64,000 nucleotides of DNA from Shewanella sp. Arc9-LZ (GTDB lineage: Bacteria > Pseudomonadota > Gammaproteobacteria > Enterobacterales > Shewanellaceae), in assembly GCF_010092445.1 (NCBI RefSeq), contig NZ_CP048031.1:1178001-1242000 (forward strand), read 5' to 3'. Positions 26,731 through 39,185 of the stretch are shown here, piece by piece. The translations under genes and the position numbers were made by a program. The notes under the pieces were generated by a model, which was given only the letters and a program-made list of their open reading frames with translations, was not told the DNA's origin and searched no databases. Positions within the stretch are counted from its first letter, which is position 1, and each line of letters begins with the position of its first letter.

Positions 26731-27195
26731 TGCCTTACTTCCTCTACAATCATTTGAATTTTTAGTACTTTTTTAAACATCTATATATACTTTTATAACG
26801 CTAGTTGTATTTTTTATCAAATGATTAGCGTTATTTAATGCTTTTGTTTGCAGTGTGACAGCAAAATACGACTAACACCGCTGAAATGCCAAGCAGGTTA
26901 ATATGATATAAACCAATGTCGATTGAAAATGAACGATGTGCTTAATAAGTTCAATACTGGTATGAGTAACGATTATATCGCTATTACAATCTAACTCATC
27001 ATTAGAGTGGGTGACTTTCGGTAAAGTATTAACGTGTCTACGCTTTGTTACTGCACTATTCCGGCTGGTTTTACTGTTTTTTTCACTATTTCGCTTATTT
27101 CGGCAGTGGTTGTGATTTATTGTTCATCCATCTTACCTTATTGGTATGGCCCGCATAAAAAAACCCATAAAACAGGATAAATATTTACTTATCCC

Positions 27196-27222
27196 CTTGT
27201 AATTCACTTTGTTGTCCCAATA
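27196..27222 (+). promoter_or_regulatory. second sigma32-like promoter for dnaK
   Basis: CTTGTAA, a 13-nt spacer and CCCAATA. It is a weaker match than the proximal promoter. Confidence 0.5.
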
Positions 27223-27280
27223 TAGGTATCAAGGCTGATATGAGTGGTTAATTTTGAATCTCAAGTTAAGCAACAAAATG

Positions 27281-27307
27281 CTTGAAATACTTGTTATTCA
27301 TCCCCAT
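27281..27307 (+). promoter_or_regulatory. sigma32 heat-shock promoter for dnaK
   Basis: CTTGAAA, a 14-nt spacer and CCCCAT match the sigma32 consensus at every defined base, about 54 bp before dnaK. Confidence 0.92.
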
Positions 27308-27360
27308 ATCAACATCAAATAACATATTTGTGACGACTAACGTCAATTTCGGAGGACCCC

Positions 27361-29277
27361 ATGGGCAAAATTATTGGTATCGATTTAGGCACAACAAACT
27401 CGTGTGTAGCAGTCCTTGATGGCGGCAAAGCACGCGTAATTGAAAACGCAGAGGGTGATCGCACAACCCCATCAATTATCGCTTATACCGATGATGAAAT
27501 TATTGTAGGCCAGCCAGCAAAGCGTCAGGCTGTAACCAACCCAACAAACACATTCTTTGCCATCAAGCGTTTAATCGGTCGTCGTTTTAAAGATGACGAA
27601 GTTCAACGTGATGTGAACATCATGCCATTCAAAATTATCGCAGCTGATAATGGTGATGCATGGGTTGAGTCACGTGGTAACAAAATGGCACCACCACAAG
27701 TTTCAGCTGAAATCTTGAAAAAGATGAAAAAGACTGCTGAAGACTTTTTAGGTGAAGAAGTGACTGAAGCGGTTATTACCGTTCCTGCTTACTTTAACGA
27801 TTCACAACGTCAAGCCACTAAAGATGCTGGTCGTATCGCAGGTCTTGATGTTAAGCGTATTATCAACGAACCTACTGCTGCTGCACTTGCATACGGTATC
27901 GACAAGAAACAAGGCGACAACATTGTTGCTGTATACGATTTAGGTGGTGGTACATTCGATATCTCTATCATCGAAATTGACAGCAACGATGGCGACCAAA
28001 CATTTGAAGTACTAGCAACCAATGGTGATACTCACTTAGGTGGTGAAGACTTTGATAACCGTATGATTAACTATTTAGCTGATGAATTCAAAAAAGACCA
28101 AGGCTTAGATCTTCGTAGAGATCCTTTAGCAATGCAACGTTTGAAAGAAGCCGCTGAAAAAGCAAAAATCGAGCTTTCAAGCACTAACCACACTGAAGTT
28201 AACTTGCCTTACATCACTGCTGATGCATCAGGTCCTAAGCATTTAGTGGTTAAAATTACTCGTGCTAAGTTAGAGTCATTAGTTGAAGATTTAATTCAAC
28301 GTACTCTAGAGCCGCTTAAAGTTGCACTAGCTGATGCTGATTTATCAATATCAGATATCAATGAAGTGATTCTTGTGGGTGGCCAGACTCGTATGCCTAA
28401 AGTACAAGAAGCAGTCACTAACTTCTTTGGCAAAGAGCCTCGTAAAGATGTTAACCCTGATGAAGCGGTTGCTGTTGGCGCGGCGATTCAGGCTGGCGTA
28501 CTTTCTGGTGAAGTGAAAGACGTACTTCTACTTGACGTTACCCCACTATCTCTTGGTATTGAAACCATGGGCAGTGTGATGACAAAGCTTATCGAGAAGA
28601 ACACCACTATCCCGACTAAAGCTCAGCAAGTATTCTCAACAGCTGACGACAACCAAAGTGCCGTGACTATTCACGTACTTCAGGGTGAACGTAAGCAAGC
28701 GAGTGCTAACAAGTCATTAGGTCAATTTAACCTTGAAGGTATTGAGCCAGCACCACGTGGCCAACCACAGGTTGAAGTGATGTTCGACATTGATGCTGAT
28801 GGTATCTTACATGTGTCTGCAACAGACAAGAAAACAGGTAAGAAACAAAACATTACTATCAAAGCCTCTTCAGGTTTATCTGATGAAGAAGTTGAACAAA
28901 TGGTACGTGATGCTGAAGCTCATGCTGATGAAGATGCTAAATTTGAAGAGTTAGTTAAAGCGCGTAATCAAGCAGATGGTTTAGCTCATTCAACTAAAAA
29001 ACAAGTTGAAGAAGCTGGCGATGCACTAGCTAGTGACGAAAAAGAAAAGATTGAAGCAGCAATCGCAACTTTAGAAACTGCCATAAAAGGCAAAGATAAA
29101 GAAGCCATTGATACAGCAACTCAAGCGCTAATCGAAGCGTCTGCTAAGTTAATGGAAATTGCTCAAGCTAAAGCTCAAGGTGAAGCAGAAGGTCAAGCGC
29201 ACGATGCTGGCCAAGAAAAGCCTGCTGATGATGTTGTTGATGCTGAGTTCGAAGAAGTTAAAGACGACAAAAAGTAA
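27361..29277 (+). CDS. dnaK: Hsp70 chaperone DnaK
   Basis: ATP-dependent cytosolic chaperone working with DnaJ and GrpE. The nucleotide-binding domain has [24 protein letters not shown] and [14 protein letters not shown]. The substrate domain begins after [17 protein letters not shown] near residue 390, and the helical lid has an Ala/Glu/Lys-rich tail ending [10 protein letters not shown]. The length of 638 aa is normal. The RBS GGAGG lies directly before the ATG. Transcription is heat-inducible by the sigma32 promoters. dnaJ follows after 111 bp, and grpE is not in this window. Confidence 0.99.
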   Translation: MGKIIGIDLGTTNSCVAVLDGGKARVIENAEGDRTTPSIIAYTDDEIIVGQPAKRQAVTNPTNTFFAIKRLIGRRFKDDEVQRDVNIMPFKIIAADNGDAWVESRGNKMAPPQVSAEILKKMKKTAEDFLGEEVTEAVITVPAYFNDSQRQATKDAGRIAGLDVKRIINEPTAAALAYGIDKKQGDNIVAVYDLGGGTFDISIIEIDSNDGDQTFEVLATNGDTHLGGEDFDNRMINYLADEFKKDQGLDLRRDPLAMQRLKEAAEKAKIELSSTNHTEVNLPYITADASGPKHLVVKITRAKLESLVEDLIQRTLEPLKVALADADLSISDINEVILVGGQTRMPKVQEAVTNFFGKEPRKDVNPDEAVAVGAAIQAGVLSGEVKDVLLLDVTPLSLGIETMGSVMTKLIEKNTTIPTKAQQVFSTADDNQSAVTIHVLQGERKQASANKSLGQFNLEGIEPAPRGQPQVEVMFDIDADGILHVSATDKKTGKKQNITIKASSGLSDEEVEQMVRDAEAHADEDAKFEELVKARNQADGLAHSTKKQVEEAGDALASDEKEKIEAAIATLETAIKGKDKEAIDTATQALIEASAKLMEIAQAKAQGEAEGQAHDAGQEKPADDVVDAEFEEVKDDKK

Positions 29278-29302
29278 TTAGCAATTTCAGCTAGTTACCG
29301 TT

Positions 29303-29338
29303 AAAGCGGGCGTTGGGGTTATCCTCAAACGCCCGTTT
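29303..29338 (+). promoter_or_regulatory. hairpin between dnaK and dnaJ
   Basis: GCGGGCGTT and AAACGCCCGT form a GC-rich stem with a 13-nt loop. The following TTTGTATAATTT is only weakly U-rich, so partial termination or mRNA processing that lowers dnaJ output is likely. Confidence 0.6.
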
Positions 29339-29388
29339 GTATAATTTAAGTTTAACAATTTACTCACACCTTCGAGAAACAGAACACT

Positions 29389-30519
29389 ATGTCAAAGCGT
29401 GATTATTACGAAGTTCTCGGTGTTGGACGTGACACCAGTGAACGCGAAATTAAAAAAGCGTACAAACGCTTAGCGATGAAGTTTCACCCAGACCGTAATC
29501 CGGGTGACAAAGCCGCAGAAGCTAGCTTTAAAGAAATTAAAGAAGCGTACGAAATTTTAACCGACAGCGACAAAAAAGCGGCTTACGATCAATTTGGTCA
29601 TGCTGGCGTCGACCCTAATCGTGGTGGGCACGGTGGTGGCCAAGGTGATTTTGGCGATATCTTTGGTGATGTATTCGGTGATATTTTTGGTGGTGGTCGC
29701 CGTGGTGGTGGTCAACGTCAAGCTGCGCGCGGTAGTGACTTACGATACAACCTTGAATTGTCTTTAGAAGAAGCCGTACGCGGCTTAACCAAAGAACTGC
29801 GAATTCCTACTTTAGCTGCCTGTGATTTATGTGACGGGAGTGGCGCTAAAAAAGGCACATCTGCAACCACATGTGGTACGTGTCATGGCCAAGGCCAAGT
29901 GCAAATGCGCCAAGGTTTCTTTGCTGTTCAGCAAGCGTGTCCTACTTGTCATGGTCGCGGTAAAATCATTAAAGATCCTTGCGGCAAGTGCCATGGTGAA
30001 GGTCGAGTTGAGAAAAGCAAAACCTTATCAGTTAAAATTCCTGCCGGTGTCGATACAGGCGATCGTATTCGTCTTACTGGCGAAGGTGAAGCGGGCGAGT
30101 TTGGTGCTCCACCAGGTGATTTATACGTTCAAGTTAGTGTGCGAGAACACGCTATCTTTACCCGTGACGCCAATAACCTTTACTGTGAAGTACCTATTTC
30201 ATTCAGTAAAGCAGCATTAGGCGGCGAGATTGAAGTACCGACATTAGACGGTAAAGTTAGCCTTAAAATCCCAACAGAAACCCAAACAGGGCGCATGTTC
30301 CGCCTACGCGGCAAAGGGGTTAAGTCGGTCCGTAGCCATGCAGTAGGTGACTTACTGTGTAAAGTGGTAATGGAAACACCGGTTAACTTGAATGAAAAAC
30401 AAAAAGAGTTATTGCGTGAGTTTGAAGCAACGTTAACTGGCGAATCAAAAAAGCACAGCCCTAAAGCTGAAGGCTTCTTTGATGGCGTTAAAAAGTTCTT
30501 TCAGGATTTAAACAGTTAA
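29389..30519 (+). CDS. dnaJ: Hsp40 co-chaperone DnaJ
   Basis: Stimulates DnaK ATPase and delivers clients. The domain order is J domain (residues 1-70, HPD in KFHPDRNPG), Gly/Phe-rich linker (about 75-115), and a zinc-finger region with four CxxCxGxG repeats ([32 protein letters not shown]). A C-terminal client-binding domain follows. The 376-aa length is the type I form. It starts 111 bp after dnaK and is terminated by a strong hairpin. Confidence 0.98.
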   Translation: MSKRDYYEVLGVGRDTSEREIKKAYKRLAMKFHPDRNPGDKAAEASFKEIKEAYEILTDSDKKAAYDQFGHAGVDPNRGGHGGGQGDFGDIFGDVFGDIFGGGRRGGGQRQAARGSDLRYNLELSLEEAVRGLTKELRIPTLAACDLCDGSGAKKGTSATTCGTCHGQGQVQMRQGFFAVQQACPTCHGRGKIIKDPCGKCHGEGRVEKSKTLSVKIPAGVDTGDRIRLTGEGEAGEFGAPPGDLYVQVSVREHAIFTRDANNLYCEVPISFSKAALGGEIEVPTLDGKVSLKIPTETQTGRMFRLRGKGVKSVRSHAVGDLLCKVVMETPVNLNEKQKELLREFEATLTGESKKHSPKAEGFFDGVKKFFQDLNS

Positions 30520-30543
30520 TCGCGATGATCTAGCGACCTCGTT

Positions 30544-30577
30544 AAAGGCTGTTTACTTTGGGTAAGCAGCCTTTTTT
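30544..30577 (+). terminator. Rho-independent terminator after dnaJ
   Basis: AAAGGCTG and CAGCCTTTTTT flank an inner TTAC/GTAA stem. It has a good T-run. Confidence 0.9.
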
Positions 30578-30622
30578 ATTGGCGAATATCGTCAATTTAT
30601 CCTATTAACATTAGGCGTTAAC

Positions 30623-31855
30623 ATGTCATTTTCAGCGTTATCACTCGATTCAAGTTTATTAGCCGCATTACCGCCGACAGTGAATCAGCCGAGTCGTATT
30701 CAGCAACTGGCTATTCCAACTATATTGGCGGGGCAAGATGTGTTGGCATTAGCCCAAACCGGCAGCGGTAAAACCTATGCTTATGGTTTGCCTGTATTGC
30801 AACGCATTAGTCTGCTTCCAACGGCTCATTTGTCTGCCGTGATCATCGTACCGACCAGAGAGTTAGCATCACAAGTATCGCAAAACTTAGTGCCGCTGGC
30901 ACAATCGCTTAATTTGCGCGTAGAGGTACTGTGTGGCGGTGAAGCAATAGAGCTTCAAATTGAGCGCTTAGCTCAACCGGTTAACATCGTCGTTGCTACA
31001 CCGGGCCGCTTACTCGCATTAGCACAACAAGGTGTTATTGATTTTGAACATCTGCAGAGTTTGGTCCTTGATGAAGCAGACCGATTACTGGACATGGGAT
31101 TTATCGCCGATATTAATGCGTTGATTACATTAATGCCAGGTGGCCAACGGTTATTATTTTCGGCGACGTTACCCGAATCTTTGGTCGCATTAGCTCAAAA
31201 AGTACAGTCTGCATCTTGCGTACGAATTGAAGCGCATGCTTTAAATAGTACCGTGGCTGATATTGATCAAACTCTCTATCACGTCAATAAAGGCAGCAAA
31301 GCCAAAGCGCTGATTCATTTAATTGCTTTACATCAATGGTCGCAAGTATTGGTGTTTGTGAATGCTAAAGATGATGCTGATGCATTGTGTAAAAAGTTAA
31401 TTAAAGCGGGTATTAACGCTGCGGCGCTTCATGGCGATAAAGAACAAGCGCTGCGAAGTAAGACCTTAGAGCAATTCAAAACGGCACAACTTACTGTATT
31501 AGTCGCAACCGATGTATTAGCGCGCGGTATTCATGTCGACGCATTGCCAGTAGTCATTAATGTTGATTTGCCTGCCCAAGCAGCAGTATATGTTCATCGT
31601 ATTGGACGTACTGCACGGGCGGGATTAAGCGGCGTGGCATTATCATTAGTCGGTCATTCTGAATTACTCAGTTTAGAGGCTATTCGAGAATTAACCGGAC
31701 AGACATTACCATTAGATGAATTAGCTGGTTTTGCGGTAACAGACAAACCGATTAGCGAAAACAGTAAGCGAGCGCCGCGTGATAAGCAAGCCAATCGTCG
31801 TACCGCCAATAAACGCAGTATTAGTGATTTCGCTAAACGTAAATCAACACGTTAA
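30623..31855 (+). CDS. DEAD-box RNA helicase
   Basis: ATP-dependent RNA helicase of the DEAD family, 410 aa. The motifs in order are a Q-motif-like PSRIQQLAIP, Walker A AQTGSGKT, PTRELA, TPGR, DEAD in LVLDEADRLLDMGF, SAT, VLVFVN, ATDVLARGIH and YVHRIGRTARAG. The C-terminal tail is short and basic (KRAPRDKQANRR), as in RhlE-like proteins. The Gly-to-Ala change in HRIGRTARAG and His in ARGIH are mild departures from the usual RGID/GRTGR. A role in ribosome assembly or mRNA decay is likely, but the paralogue identity is uncertain. Confidence 0.92.
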   Translation: MSFSALSLDSSLLAALPPTVNQPSRIQQLAIPTILAGQDVLALAQTGSGKTYAYGLPVLQRISLLPTAHLSAVIIVPTRELASQVSQNLVPLAQSLNLRVEVLCGGEAIELQIERLAQPVNIVVATPGRLLALAQQGVIDFEHLQSLVLDEADRLLDMGFIADINALITLMPGGQRLLFSATLPESLVALAQKVQSASCVRIEAHALNSTVADIDQTLYHVNKGSKAKALIHLIALHQWSQVLVFVNAKDDADALCKKLIKAGINAAALHGDKEQALRSKTLEQFKTAQLTVLVATDVLARGIHVDALPVVINVDLPAQAAVYVHRIGRTARAGLSGVALSLVGHSELLSLEAIRELTGQTLPLDELAGFAVTDKPISENSKRAPRDKQANRRTANKRSISDFAKRKSTR

Positions 31856-31977
31856 TTAACACATGAATGCTGGCTGATGTTTAATATCGCAAATGGTGCA
31901 TTGGTCCAGTTTATTGGTATAAAATAAATGAATGATCGATTAGCTTTTTGGCTAAATGAATTTTAAGGGATGACAAC

Positions 31978-32784
31978 ATGAAACCTCTCGCGCTAACCCT
32001 ACTCGTTTCTGCTTTATTAGTTGGCTGTGTTAATAGTCAATCGCCAACAGGGCGAGGGCAAACCTTGTTGTTTTCTGATACCCAGATGCAGCAAATGGGT
32101 GCTCAGTCGTTTGAGACCATGAAGCAAAGTGAAAAAATAAGTCAAAACCAAGCGCAAACTCAATATGTGAACTGTGTTGCCAAACGTATCACTGCGGTGT
32201 TACCCGACCAATCGCAGCAATGGGATGTCGTGTTGTTTGAATCAGATCAAGTCAATGCGTTTGCGCTACCTGGTGGCCATATTGGTGTTTATACCGGTTT
32301 ACTAAATGTGGCGACGAATCAAGATCAGTTGGCTACAGTTATGGGACATGAAGTGGCGCACGTTTTAGCACAACATGGAAACGAGCAAGTATCTCGAGCG
32401 CAGATAACGGGTCTTGGCATGCAAGCTGCGGATGCCGCATTAGGAGCATCGGGTATTGCCAATAAAGATTTGTACATGGCCGGACTGGGGCTAGGGGCGA
32501 ATGTGGGCATTATTTTACCTTTTGGCCGCAGTCAGGAATCTGAAGCTGATATTGTTGGTCTTGAGCTAATGGCCAAAGCAGGTTTTAATCCAGCTCAAAG
32601 TGTTAATTTGTGGCAAAACATGGCTAAAGCGGGCGGAGCCCAAGGCCCTGAACTGCTATCGACTCACCCGTCACACAGTCACCGAATTGAAGACTTGCAA
32701 GCGGCACAGAATCAAGTGATGCCGCTTTATACACAGGCAAGAAAACAGTCTTTGGCTGAGTGTAAAATTGCTCAAGTTAAATAG
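31978..32784 (+). CDS. M48-family metalloprotease lipoprotein
   Basis: Periplasmic zinc metallopeptidase of family M48, similar to LoiP/YggG, 268 aa. The lipoprotein signal MKPLALTLLVSALLVGC is lipidated at Cys17. The zinc motif is HEVAH in VMGHEVAHVLAQHG, and the third ligand lies in SQESEADIVGLELM. The FALPGGHIGVYTGLL block is conserved in the family. The probable role is outer-membrane or envelope protein quality control. AAGGGA precedes the ATG by 9 nt. It lies alone between the helicase and fklB. Confidence 0.9.
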   Translation: MKPLALTLLVSALLVGCVNSQSPTGRGQTLLFSDTQMQQMGAQSFETMKQSEKISQNQAQTQYVNCVAKRITAVLPDQSQQWDVVLFESDQVNAFALPGGHIGVYTGLLNVATNQDQLATVMGHEVAHVLAQHGNEQVSRAQITGLGMQAADAALGASGIANKDLYMAGLGLGANVGIILPFGRSQESEADIVGLELMAKAGFNPAQSVNLWQNMAKAGGAQGPELLSTHPSHSHRIEDLQAAQNQVMPLYTQARKQSLAECKIAQVK

Positions 32785-32863
32785 CGTTTTTTGCCAACAT
32801 TTACGGGGTTTATTGTGATAAACTCTTGTGCGAATTTTTTATGTTTATTGAGAGAAAATTATT

Positions 32864-33481
32864 ATGTCAGATTTGTTCAGCACTATGGAACAGCATGCTA
32901 GCTACGGTGTAGGTCGTCAAATGGGCGAGCAACTAGCAGCAAACTCTTTTGAAGGTATTGATATCCCTGCTGTTCAAGCTGGTCTTGCTGATGCATTTGC
33001 CGGTAAAGAAAGCGCAGTATCAATGGAAGAGCTTCAAGTTGCATTTACTGAAATTAGTCGTCGTTTACAAGAAGCACAAGAAGCTGCTGCAGAAGCTGCT
33101 GCCGCTGAAGGTGATACATTCCTAGCTGAAAATGCTAAGCGTGACGGTATTACGATAACTGAGTCTGGTCTTCAATACGAAGTGCTTGTACAAGGCGACG
33201 GTGAAACACCAACGTATGATTCAACTGTACGTACTCATTACCATGGTACTTTCATCAGTGGTGATGTGTTCGACAGCTCTGTTGCTCGTGGCCAACCTGC
33301 TGAATTCCCAGTATCTGGTGTTATCGCCGGTTGGACTGAAGCATTACAGTTAATGCCAGTTGGCACTAAGCTAAAATTATATGTCCCGCATCACTTGGCT
33401 TACGGTGAGCGTGGCGCGGGTGCTTCAATCCCGCCTTATTCAGCTTTGGTCTTCGAAGTTGAATTGTTAGAAATTATCTAG
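32864..33481 (+). CDS. fklB: FKBP-type peptidyl-prolyl isomerase FklB
   Basis: Prolyl cis-trans isomerase of 205 aa, FKBP22/FklB type. The N-terminal dimerisation region (MSDLFSTMEQHASYGVGRQMGEQL) and an Ala/Glu-rich helix near residues 70-90 link to the C-terminal FKBP domain. That domain is marked by VRTHYHGTFISGDVFDSS, GVIAGWTEALQLMPVG and PHHLAYGERGAGASIPP. There is no signal peptide, so it is cytosolic. A perfect-palindrome terminator follows. Confidence 0.94.
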   Translation: MSDLFSTMEQHASYGVGRQMGEQLAANSFEGIDIPAVQAGLADAFAGKESAVSMEELQVAFTEISRRLQEAQEAAAEAAAAEGDTFLAENAKRDGITITESGLQYEVLVQGDGETPTYDSTVRTHYHGTFISGDVFDSSVARGQPAEFPVSGVIAGWTEALQLMPVGTKLKLYVPHHLAYGERGAGASIPPYSALVFEVELLEII

Positions 33482-33486
33482 TTGTT

Positions 33487-33516
33487 AAAAACGCCTAAGT
33501 TAACTTAGGCGTTTTT
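33487..33516 (+). terminator. Rho-independent terminator after fklB
   Basis: ACGCCTAAGTTAACTTAGGCGT palindrome between A5 and T5 runs. Confidence 0.92.
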
Positions 33517-33564
33517 GTATATGCTGTTTGTGTGTTTACCTTTAGTTAACACTGGGAGAAATAA

Positions 33565-34377
<813 letters not shown>

Positions 34378-34382
34378 ATAAT

Positions 34383-34412
34383 AAAAACACCATTCGTTGG
34401 TGTTTTTTTTTG
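34383..34412 (+). terminator. Rho-independent terminator after dapB
   Basis: AAAAACACCA, loop TTCGT, TGGTG and T9. Confidence 0.92.
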
Positions 34413-34563
34413 AAAACAATCCTACAAAATATAGACGTAAAAACGAATTTCTTATACAATCGCTGGAATTTGTCAAAATTTCGTAATTTATCGAAAATTG
34501 GTATTTTAGTGCAAAATAAAAACACATAATTTTAAGTGGCTTGGCTCTTTTCTGGAGGTCGCG

Positions 34564-35709
34564 TTGACACAGTCTGCCTTACTCGTACTCGAAGATGGAT
34601 CAGTATTCTCTGGCACCGCAATTGGTGCTACCGGTATCTCTGTTGGTGAAGTGGTATTTAATACTTCAATGACAGGTTATCAAGAGATCCTTACAGATCC
34701 TTCATATTCACGCCAAATAGTAACATTAACCTATCCTCACATCGGTAACACAGGTACTAATGATGAAGACACAGAATCGGATTCGGTTCATGCATGTGGC
34801 TTAATTATTCGTGACTTACCGCTTATGGCGAGTAATTTCCGCAACCAACAATCATTAAGCGATTATTTAAAAGCGAATAATGTGGTTGGTATTGCTGATA
34901 TTGATACCCGCAAACTAACTCGAATTTTGCGTGAAAAAGGCGCCCAAGCCGGTTGTATTATGGTCGGCGACCTAGATGAAGCGAAAGCTCTGGCAGCTGC
35001 GAAAGCGTTCCCAGGTCTAAAAGGCATGGATTTAGCCAAAGAAGTGACCACCGATAAAGCTTATACATGGCGTAACGGTAGCTGGAAATTAGTCGGTGGT
35101 TTACCGTCTGAAACACCAGCAGCGGAACTCAAATATAAAATTGTCGCGTACGATTACGGTGTGAAACGTAATATTTTACGTATGTTGGTTGACCGTGGTT
35201 GTGATGTGACGGTAGTGCCTGCTCAAACATCTGCTGCAGATGTCCTTGCCATGAACCCTGATGGGGTCTTCCTATCAAATGGTCCTGGCGACCCTGAGCC
35301 ATGTGATTATGCTATTACTGCTATCCAGCAAATATTAACAACTGATATTCCAGTGTTTGGTATTTGTTTAGGCCACCAGTTACTTGCATTAGCCTCTGGT
35401 GCGAAAACCTTAAAAATGAAGTTTGGTCACCATGGTGCAAACCATCCAGTGAGCAATGTTGAAAATGGTCGCGTGATGATCACCAGTCAAAACCACGGTT
35501 TTGCTGCTGATGAAACCACATTGCCAGCAAACATCAAGGTGACGCATAAGTCGTTATTTGATGGTTCGTTACAAGGTATTCACCTAACGGATAAGCCAGC
35601 ATTTAGCTTCCAGGGACACCCTGAAGCGAGTCCTGGGCCAACCGATGCCGCACCGCTGTTCGATCATTTCATCGAGCTAATTGAACAATACCGTCAGCAC
35701 GCCAAGTAG
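34564..35709 (+). CDS. carA: carbamoyl-phosphate synthase small subunit
   Basis: Glutaminase subunit that feeds ammonia to CarB for arginine and pyrimidine synthesis, 381 aa. The C-terminal class I amidotransferase domain contains the nucleophile in [16 protein letters not shown] and the His-Glu pair in [11 protein letters not shown]. The N-terminal domain starts [21 protein letters not shown]. The start is TTG at 34564 with GGAGG 5 nt upstream, and the E. coli gene also uses UUG. carB follows after 23 bp. Confidence 0.98.
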   Translation: MTQSALLVLEDGSVFSGTAIGATGISVGEVVFNTSMTGYQEILTDPSYSRQIVTLTYPHIGNTGTNDEDTESDSVHACGLIIRDLPLMASNFRNQQSLSDYLKANNVVGIADIDTRKLTRILREKGAQAGCIMVGDLDEAKALAAAKAFPGLKGMDLAKEVTTDKAYTWRNGSWKLVGGLPSETPAAELKYKIVAYDYGVKRNILRMLVDRGCDVTVVPAQTSAADVLAMNPDGVFLSNGPGDPEPCDYAITAIQQILTTDIPVFGICLGHQLLALASGAKTLKMKFGHHGANHPVSNVENGRVMITSQNHGFAADETTLPANIKVTHKSLFDGSLQGIHLTDKPAFSFQGHPEASPGPTDAAPLFDHFIELIEQYRQHAK

Positions 35710-35732
35710 TTATCTGGGAGAAGACAGAAGCA

Positions 35733-38700
35733 ATGCCAAAACGTACAGATATAAAAAGTATTCTTATCCTAGGTGCCGGTCCAATTGTTATTGGTCAGGC
35801 GTGTGAGTTTGATTATTCAGGTGCGCAAGCTTGTAAAGCACTTCGTGAAGAAGGCTATCGCGTTATTCTGGTCAACTCTAATCCAGCAACGATTATGACC
35901 GACCCTGAAATGGCCGATGCAACCTATATCGAGCCTATTCATTGGGAAGTGGTACGCAACATCATCGCCAAAGAACGTCCAGATGCCATTCTACCGACGA
36001 TGGGTGGACAAACTGCACTGAACTGCGCGCTTCAGCTTGAAGCACAAGGCGTACTAAAAGAGTTTAATGTTGAAATGATTGGTGCGACAGCGGATGCGAT
36101 TGATAAAGCTGAAGACCGTAGTCGTTTCGACAAAGCGATGAAATCCATTGGTTTAGACTGCCCGCGTGCGGGTATTGCTCATAACATGGATGAAGCGTAT
36201 GGCGTATTAGATATGGTGGGCTTTCCCTGTATCATTCGTCCGTCTTTCACCATGGGTGGCAGCGGCGGTGGTATTGCCTACAACAAAGAAGAGTTTGAAG
36301 AGATTTGTTCTCAAGGCTTGGACTTGTCGCCAACTAACGAATTATTGATCGATGAATCATTAATTGGTTGGAAAGAATATGAAATGGAAGTGGTTCGTGA
36401 TCGCAACGATAACTGTATTATCGTGTGTACTATCGAAAACTTCGATGCGATGGGTGTTCACACCGGTGACTCAATTACCGTTGCACCGGCACAAACGCTA
36501 ACCGATAAAGAATATCAATTAATGCGTAACGCTTCTTTAGCGGTACTGCGTGAAATTGGCGTTGAAACCGGTGGCTCAAACGTACAATTTGGTATTTGTC
36601 CTAATACTGGCCGTATGGTTATTATTGAGATGAACCCACGTGTATCACGTTCATCTGCTTTAGCCTCTAAAGCAACCGGTTTCCCGATAGCTAAAATTGC
36701 TGCTAAGTTAGCGGTTGGTTTTACGCTTGATGAGCTTAGCAACGACATTACTGGCGGTAAAACACCAGCGTCGTTCGAGCCTGCAATCGATTACGTTGTG
36801 ACTAAAATCCCTCGTTTTAACTTTGAAAAGTTTGCCGGTGCAAATGACCGTCTAACAACCCAAATGAAATCTGTGGGTGAAGTAATGGCCATTGGCCGTA
36901 CTTTCCAAGAGTCATTACAAAAAGCGTTACGTGGCCTTGAAGTGGGTCGTAACGGTTTTGATTCTCTGGTTGATTTACAATCACCAGAAGCGATGCAACG
37001 TATCCGTCATGAATTAAAAGAGCCAGGTTGTGACCGTATTTGGTATATAGCCGATGCATTCCGTGCTGGTTTAAGTCGTGATGATATCTTCACTCTGACT
37101 AACGTTGATCACTGGTTCCTCGTTCAAATCGAAGATTTGGTTACCCAAGAAGCGAAAGTCGCTGAGCTTGGTATGTCAGGTTTAGAGCAAAACTACTTAC
37201 GCCAATTAAAGCGTAAAGGTTTCTCTGATTTACGTTTAGCTGATGTGTTAGGTGTGAGTGAAGGCGAAATTCGTAAACTACGTCATCGCCATGAAATTCA
37301 TCCGGTATACAAGCGTGTAGATACATGTGCTGCTGAATTCTCAACTGACACGGCTTACATGTACTCAACGTACGAAGAAGAATGTGAATCTAACCCATCG
37401 AACCGTGACAAAATCATGATTTTGGGTGGTGGCCCTAACCGAATTGGCCAGGGTATTGAGTTCGATTATTGCTGTGTCCATGCTGCATTAGCATTACGTG
37501 AAGACGGTTATGAAACCATCATGGTTAACTGTAACCCTGAAACGGTATCAACCGACTACGATACATCTGACCGCTTATACTTTGAACCTGTAACGCTAGA
37601 AGACGTACTCGAGATTGTGCGTATCGAAAAGCCAAAAGGTGTAATCGTCCAATACGGTGGCCAAACTCCGCTTAAACTCGCGCGCGAATTAGAAGCCGCA
37701 GGCGTACCGATTATTGGTACCAGCCCTGATGCGATTGACCGTGCAGAAGACCGCGAACGTTTCCAACAAGCCATTCAACGTTTGAACATGAAGCAGCCAG
37801 AAAATGCGACAGTGACAACAGTTGAAAGTGCTGTGATAGAAGCTGAAAAAATAGGTTATCCGTTGGTTGTACGCCCGTCTTATGTGTTGGGTGGACGTGC
37901 GATGGAAATCGTATACGACAAGCAAGATTTACTACGCTACTTCAATGAAGCGGTTAAAGTATCTAATGCATCACCAGTATTACTTGATCACTTCTTAGAT
38001 GATGCGATTGAAGTGGATATCGATGCAGTGTGTGACGGTGAAACTGTGGTGGTTGGCGCCATTATGGAGCATATTGAACAAGCAGGAGTTCACTCTGGTG
38101 ACTCAGGTTGTTCATTACCACCTTACACCTTGAGTGCTGATATTCAGGCCAGAATGCGTGACCAAGTGTCTAAACTGGCTTTTGAATTAGGCGTGATCGG
38201 TTTAATGAACGTGCAGTTTGCGGTAAAAGATAACGAAATCTATATGATTGAAGTTAACCCGCGTGCCGCTCGTACAGTACCATTTGTGTCTAAAGCGACA
38301 GGCGTGCCGTTAGCTAAAATTGCAGCTCGAGTGATGGCTGGCCAAAGCTTAATTTCGCAAAACTTTACTAAAGAAGTGATTCCACCATATTTCTCGGTAA
38401 AAGAAGTGGTATTACCGTTTAATAAGTTCCCAGGTGTTGACCCGCTATTAGGCCCAGAAATGCGCTCAACCGGTGAAGTCATGGGCGTGGGTGATACTTT
38501 TGCTGAAGCCTATGCCAAAGCACAGCTTGGTGCTACATCTGAAGTGCCTAAATCGGGCCGTGCGTTATTATCTGTGCGTAACAGTGATAAAAAACGCGTT
38601 GCCGATTTAGCTTCTAAGTTGATTGAGCTAGGTTATGAAATTGATGCCACTCATGGTACCGCGATTATTTTAGGTGAAGCAGGGATTAATCCTCGCTTAG

Positions 38701-38954
38701 TTAACAAAGTACATGAAGGTCGTCCACACATTCTTGATCGTATTAAAAATGGTGAATATACCTACATTGTTAACACCACTGAAGGTCGTCAAGCAATTGA
38801 AGACTCACGTCAGATCCGTCGTGGAGCATTGCGCTATAAAGTGAATTACACTACGACATTAAATGCTGCCTTTGCGACGTGTTTAGCGCATTCTGCAGAT
38901 GATCGTATCAAGGTGACGTCTTTACAAGAGTTACACAAACGTATCAAAAGCTAA
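35733..38954 (+). CDS. carB: carbamoyl-phosphate synthase large subunit
   Basis: Synthetase subunit of 1073 aa with two homologous ATP-grasp halves. The first (start to about residue 400) makes carboxyphosphate and the second (about 550-935) makes carbamoyl phosphate. The C-terminal regulatory domain is at about 936-1073. The motifs [20 protein letters not shown] and [19 protein letters not shown] open each half. [20 protein letters not shown] and [20 protein letters not shown] are the paired metal-site segments. Complete and in operon with carA. Confidence 0.99.
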   Translation: MPKRTDIKSILILGAGPIVIGQACEFDYSGAQACKALREEGYRVILVNSNPATIMTDPEMADATYIEPIHWEVVRNIIAKERPDAILPTMGGQTALNCALQLEAQGVLKEFNVEMIGATADAIDKAEDRSRFDKAMKSIGLDCPRAGIAHNMDEAYGVLDMVGFPCIIRPSFTMGGSGGGIAYNKEEFEEICSQGLDLSPTNELLIDESLIGWKEYEMEVVRDRNDNCIIVCTIENFDAMGVHTGDSITVAPAQTLTDKEYQLMRNASLAVLREIGVETGGSNVQFGICPNTGRMVIIEMNPRVSRSSALASKATGFPIAKIAAKLAVGFTLDELSNDITGGKTPASFEPAIDYVVTKIPRFNFEKFAGANDRLTTQMKSVGEVMAIGRTFQESLQKALRGLEVGRNGFDSLVDLQSPEAMQRIRHELKEPGCDRIWYIADAFRAGLSRDDIFTLTNVDHWFLVQIEDLVTQEAKVAELGMSGLEQNYLRQLKRKGFSDLRLADVLGVSEGEIRKLRHRHEIHPVYKRVDTCAAEFSTDTAYMYSTYEEECESNPSNRDKIMILGGGPNRIGQGIEFDYCCVHAALALREDGYETIMVNCNPETVSTDYDTSDRLYFEPVTLEDVLEIVRIEKPKGVIVQYGGQTPLKLARELEAAGVPIIGTSPDAIDRAEDRERFQQAIQRLNMKQPENATVTTVESAVIEAEKIGYPLVVRPSYVLGGRAMEIVYDKQDLLRYFNEAVKVSNASPVLLDHFLDDAIEVDIDAVCDGETVVVGAIMEHIEQAGVHSGDSGCSLPPYTLSADIQARMRDQVSKLAFELGVIGLMNVQFAVKDNEIYMIEVNPRAARTVPFVSKATGVPLAKIAARVMAGQSLISQNFTKEVIPPYFSVKEVVLPFNKFPGVDPLLGPEMRSTGEVMGVGDTFAEAYAKAQLGATSEVPKSGRALLSVRNSDKKRVADLASKLIELGYEIDATHGTAIILGEAGINPRLVNKVHEGRPHILDRIKNGEYTYIVNTTEGRQAIEDSRQIRRGALRYKVNYTTTLNAAFATCLAHSADDRIKVTSLQELHKRIKS

Positions 38955-38977
38955 TTTTTATGGTGCGTTAACGATTA

Positions 38978-39002
38978 AGGTCGCCTTTTGGCGACCTTTT
39001 TT
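38978..39002 (+). terminator. Rho-independent terminator after carB
   Basis: AAGGTCGCC, TTTT loop, GGCGACC and T6. Confidence 0.93.
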
Positions 39003-39185
39003 ATGACATTTTGATGATGGATGACTAGCAAGTCTGTAAAAGCTTAGGTAAGCTGTCTGCCATCATCGAAAAGATGCATCCTAGATACGCACGCTAAGTC
39101 GATTGCGTACTTCCAACTGAATTTTTACTGTGTTGACTTATCGTCAGCACGGGATGCTTTTGTTTTTAAAGGAGACAAAGACATT

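Larger units (their letters stand above)
26731..27360. other. dnaK upstream region
   Basis: 630 bp, AT-rich, with no gene seen. Two sigma32-type promoters occur in the last 170 bp. The left part should carry the promoter of the reverse-strand membrane gene. Confidence 0.6.

Noticed and set aside
34413-34563. ArgR or PurR operator before carA
   Set aside because: The AT-rich leader contains no pair of ARG boxes or PUR box that I could align with confidence.
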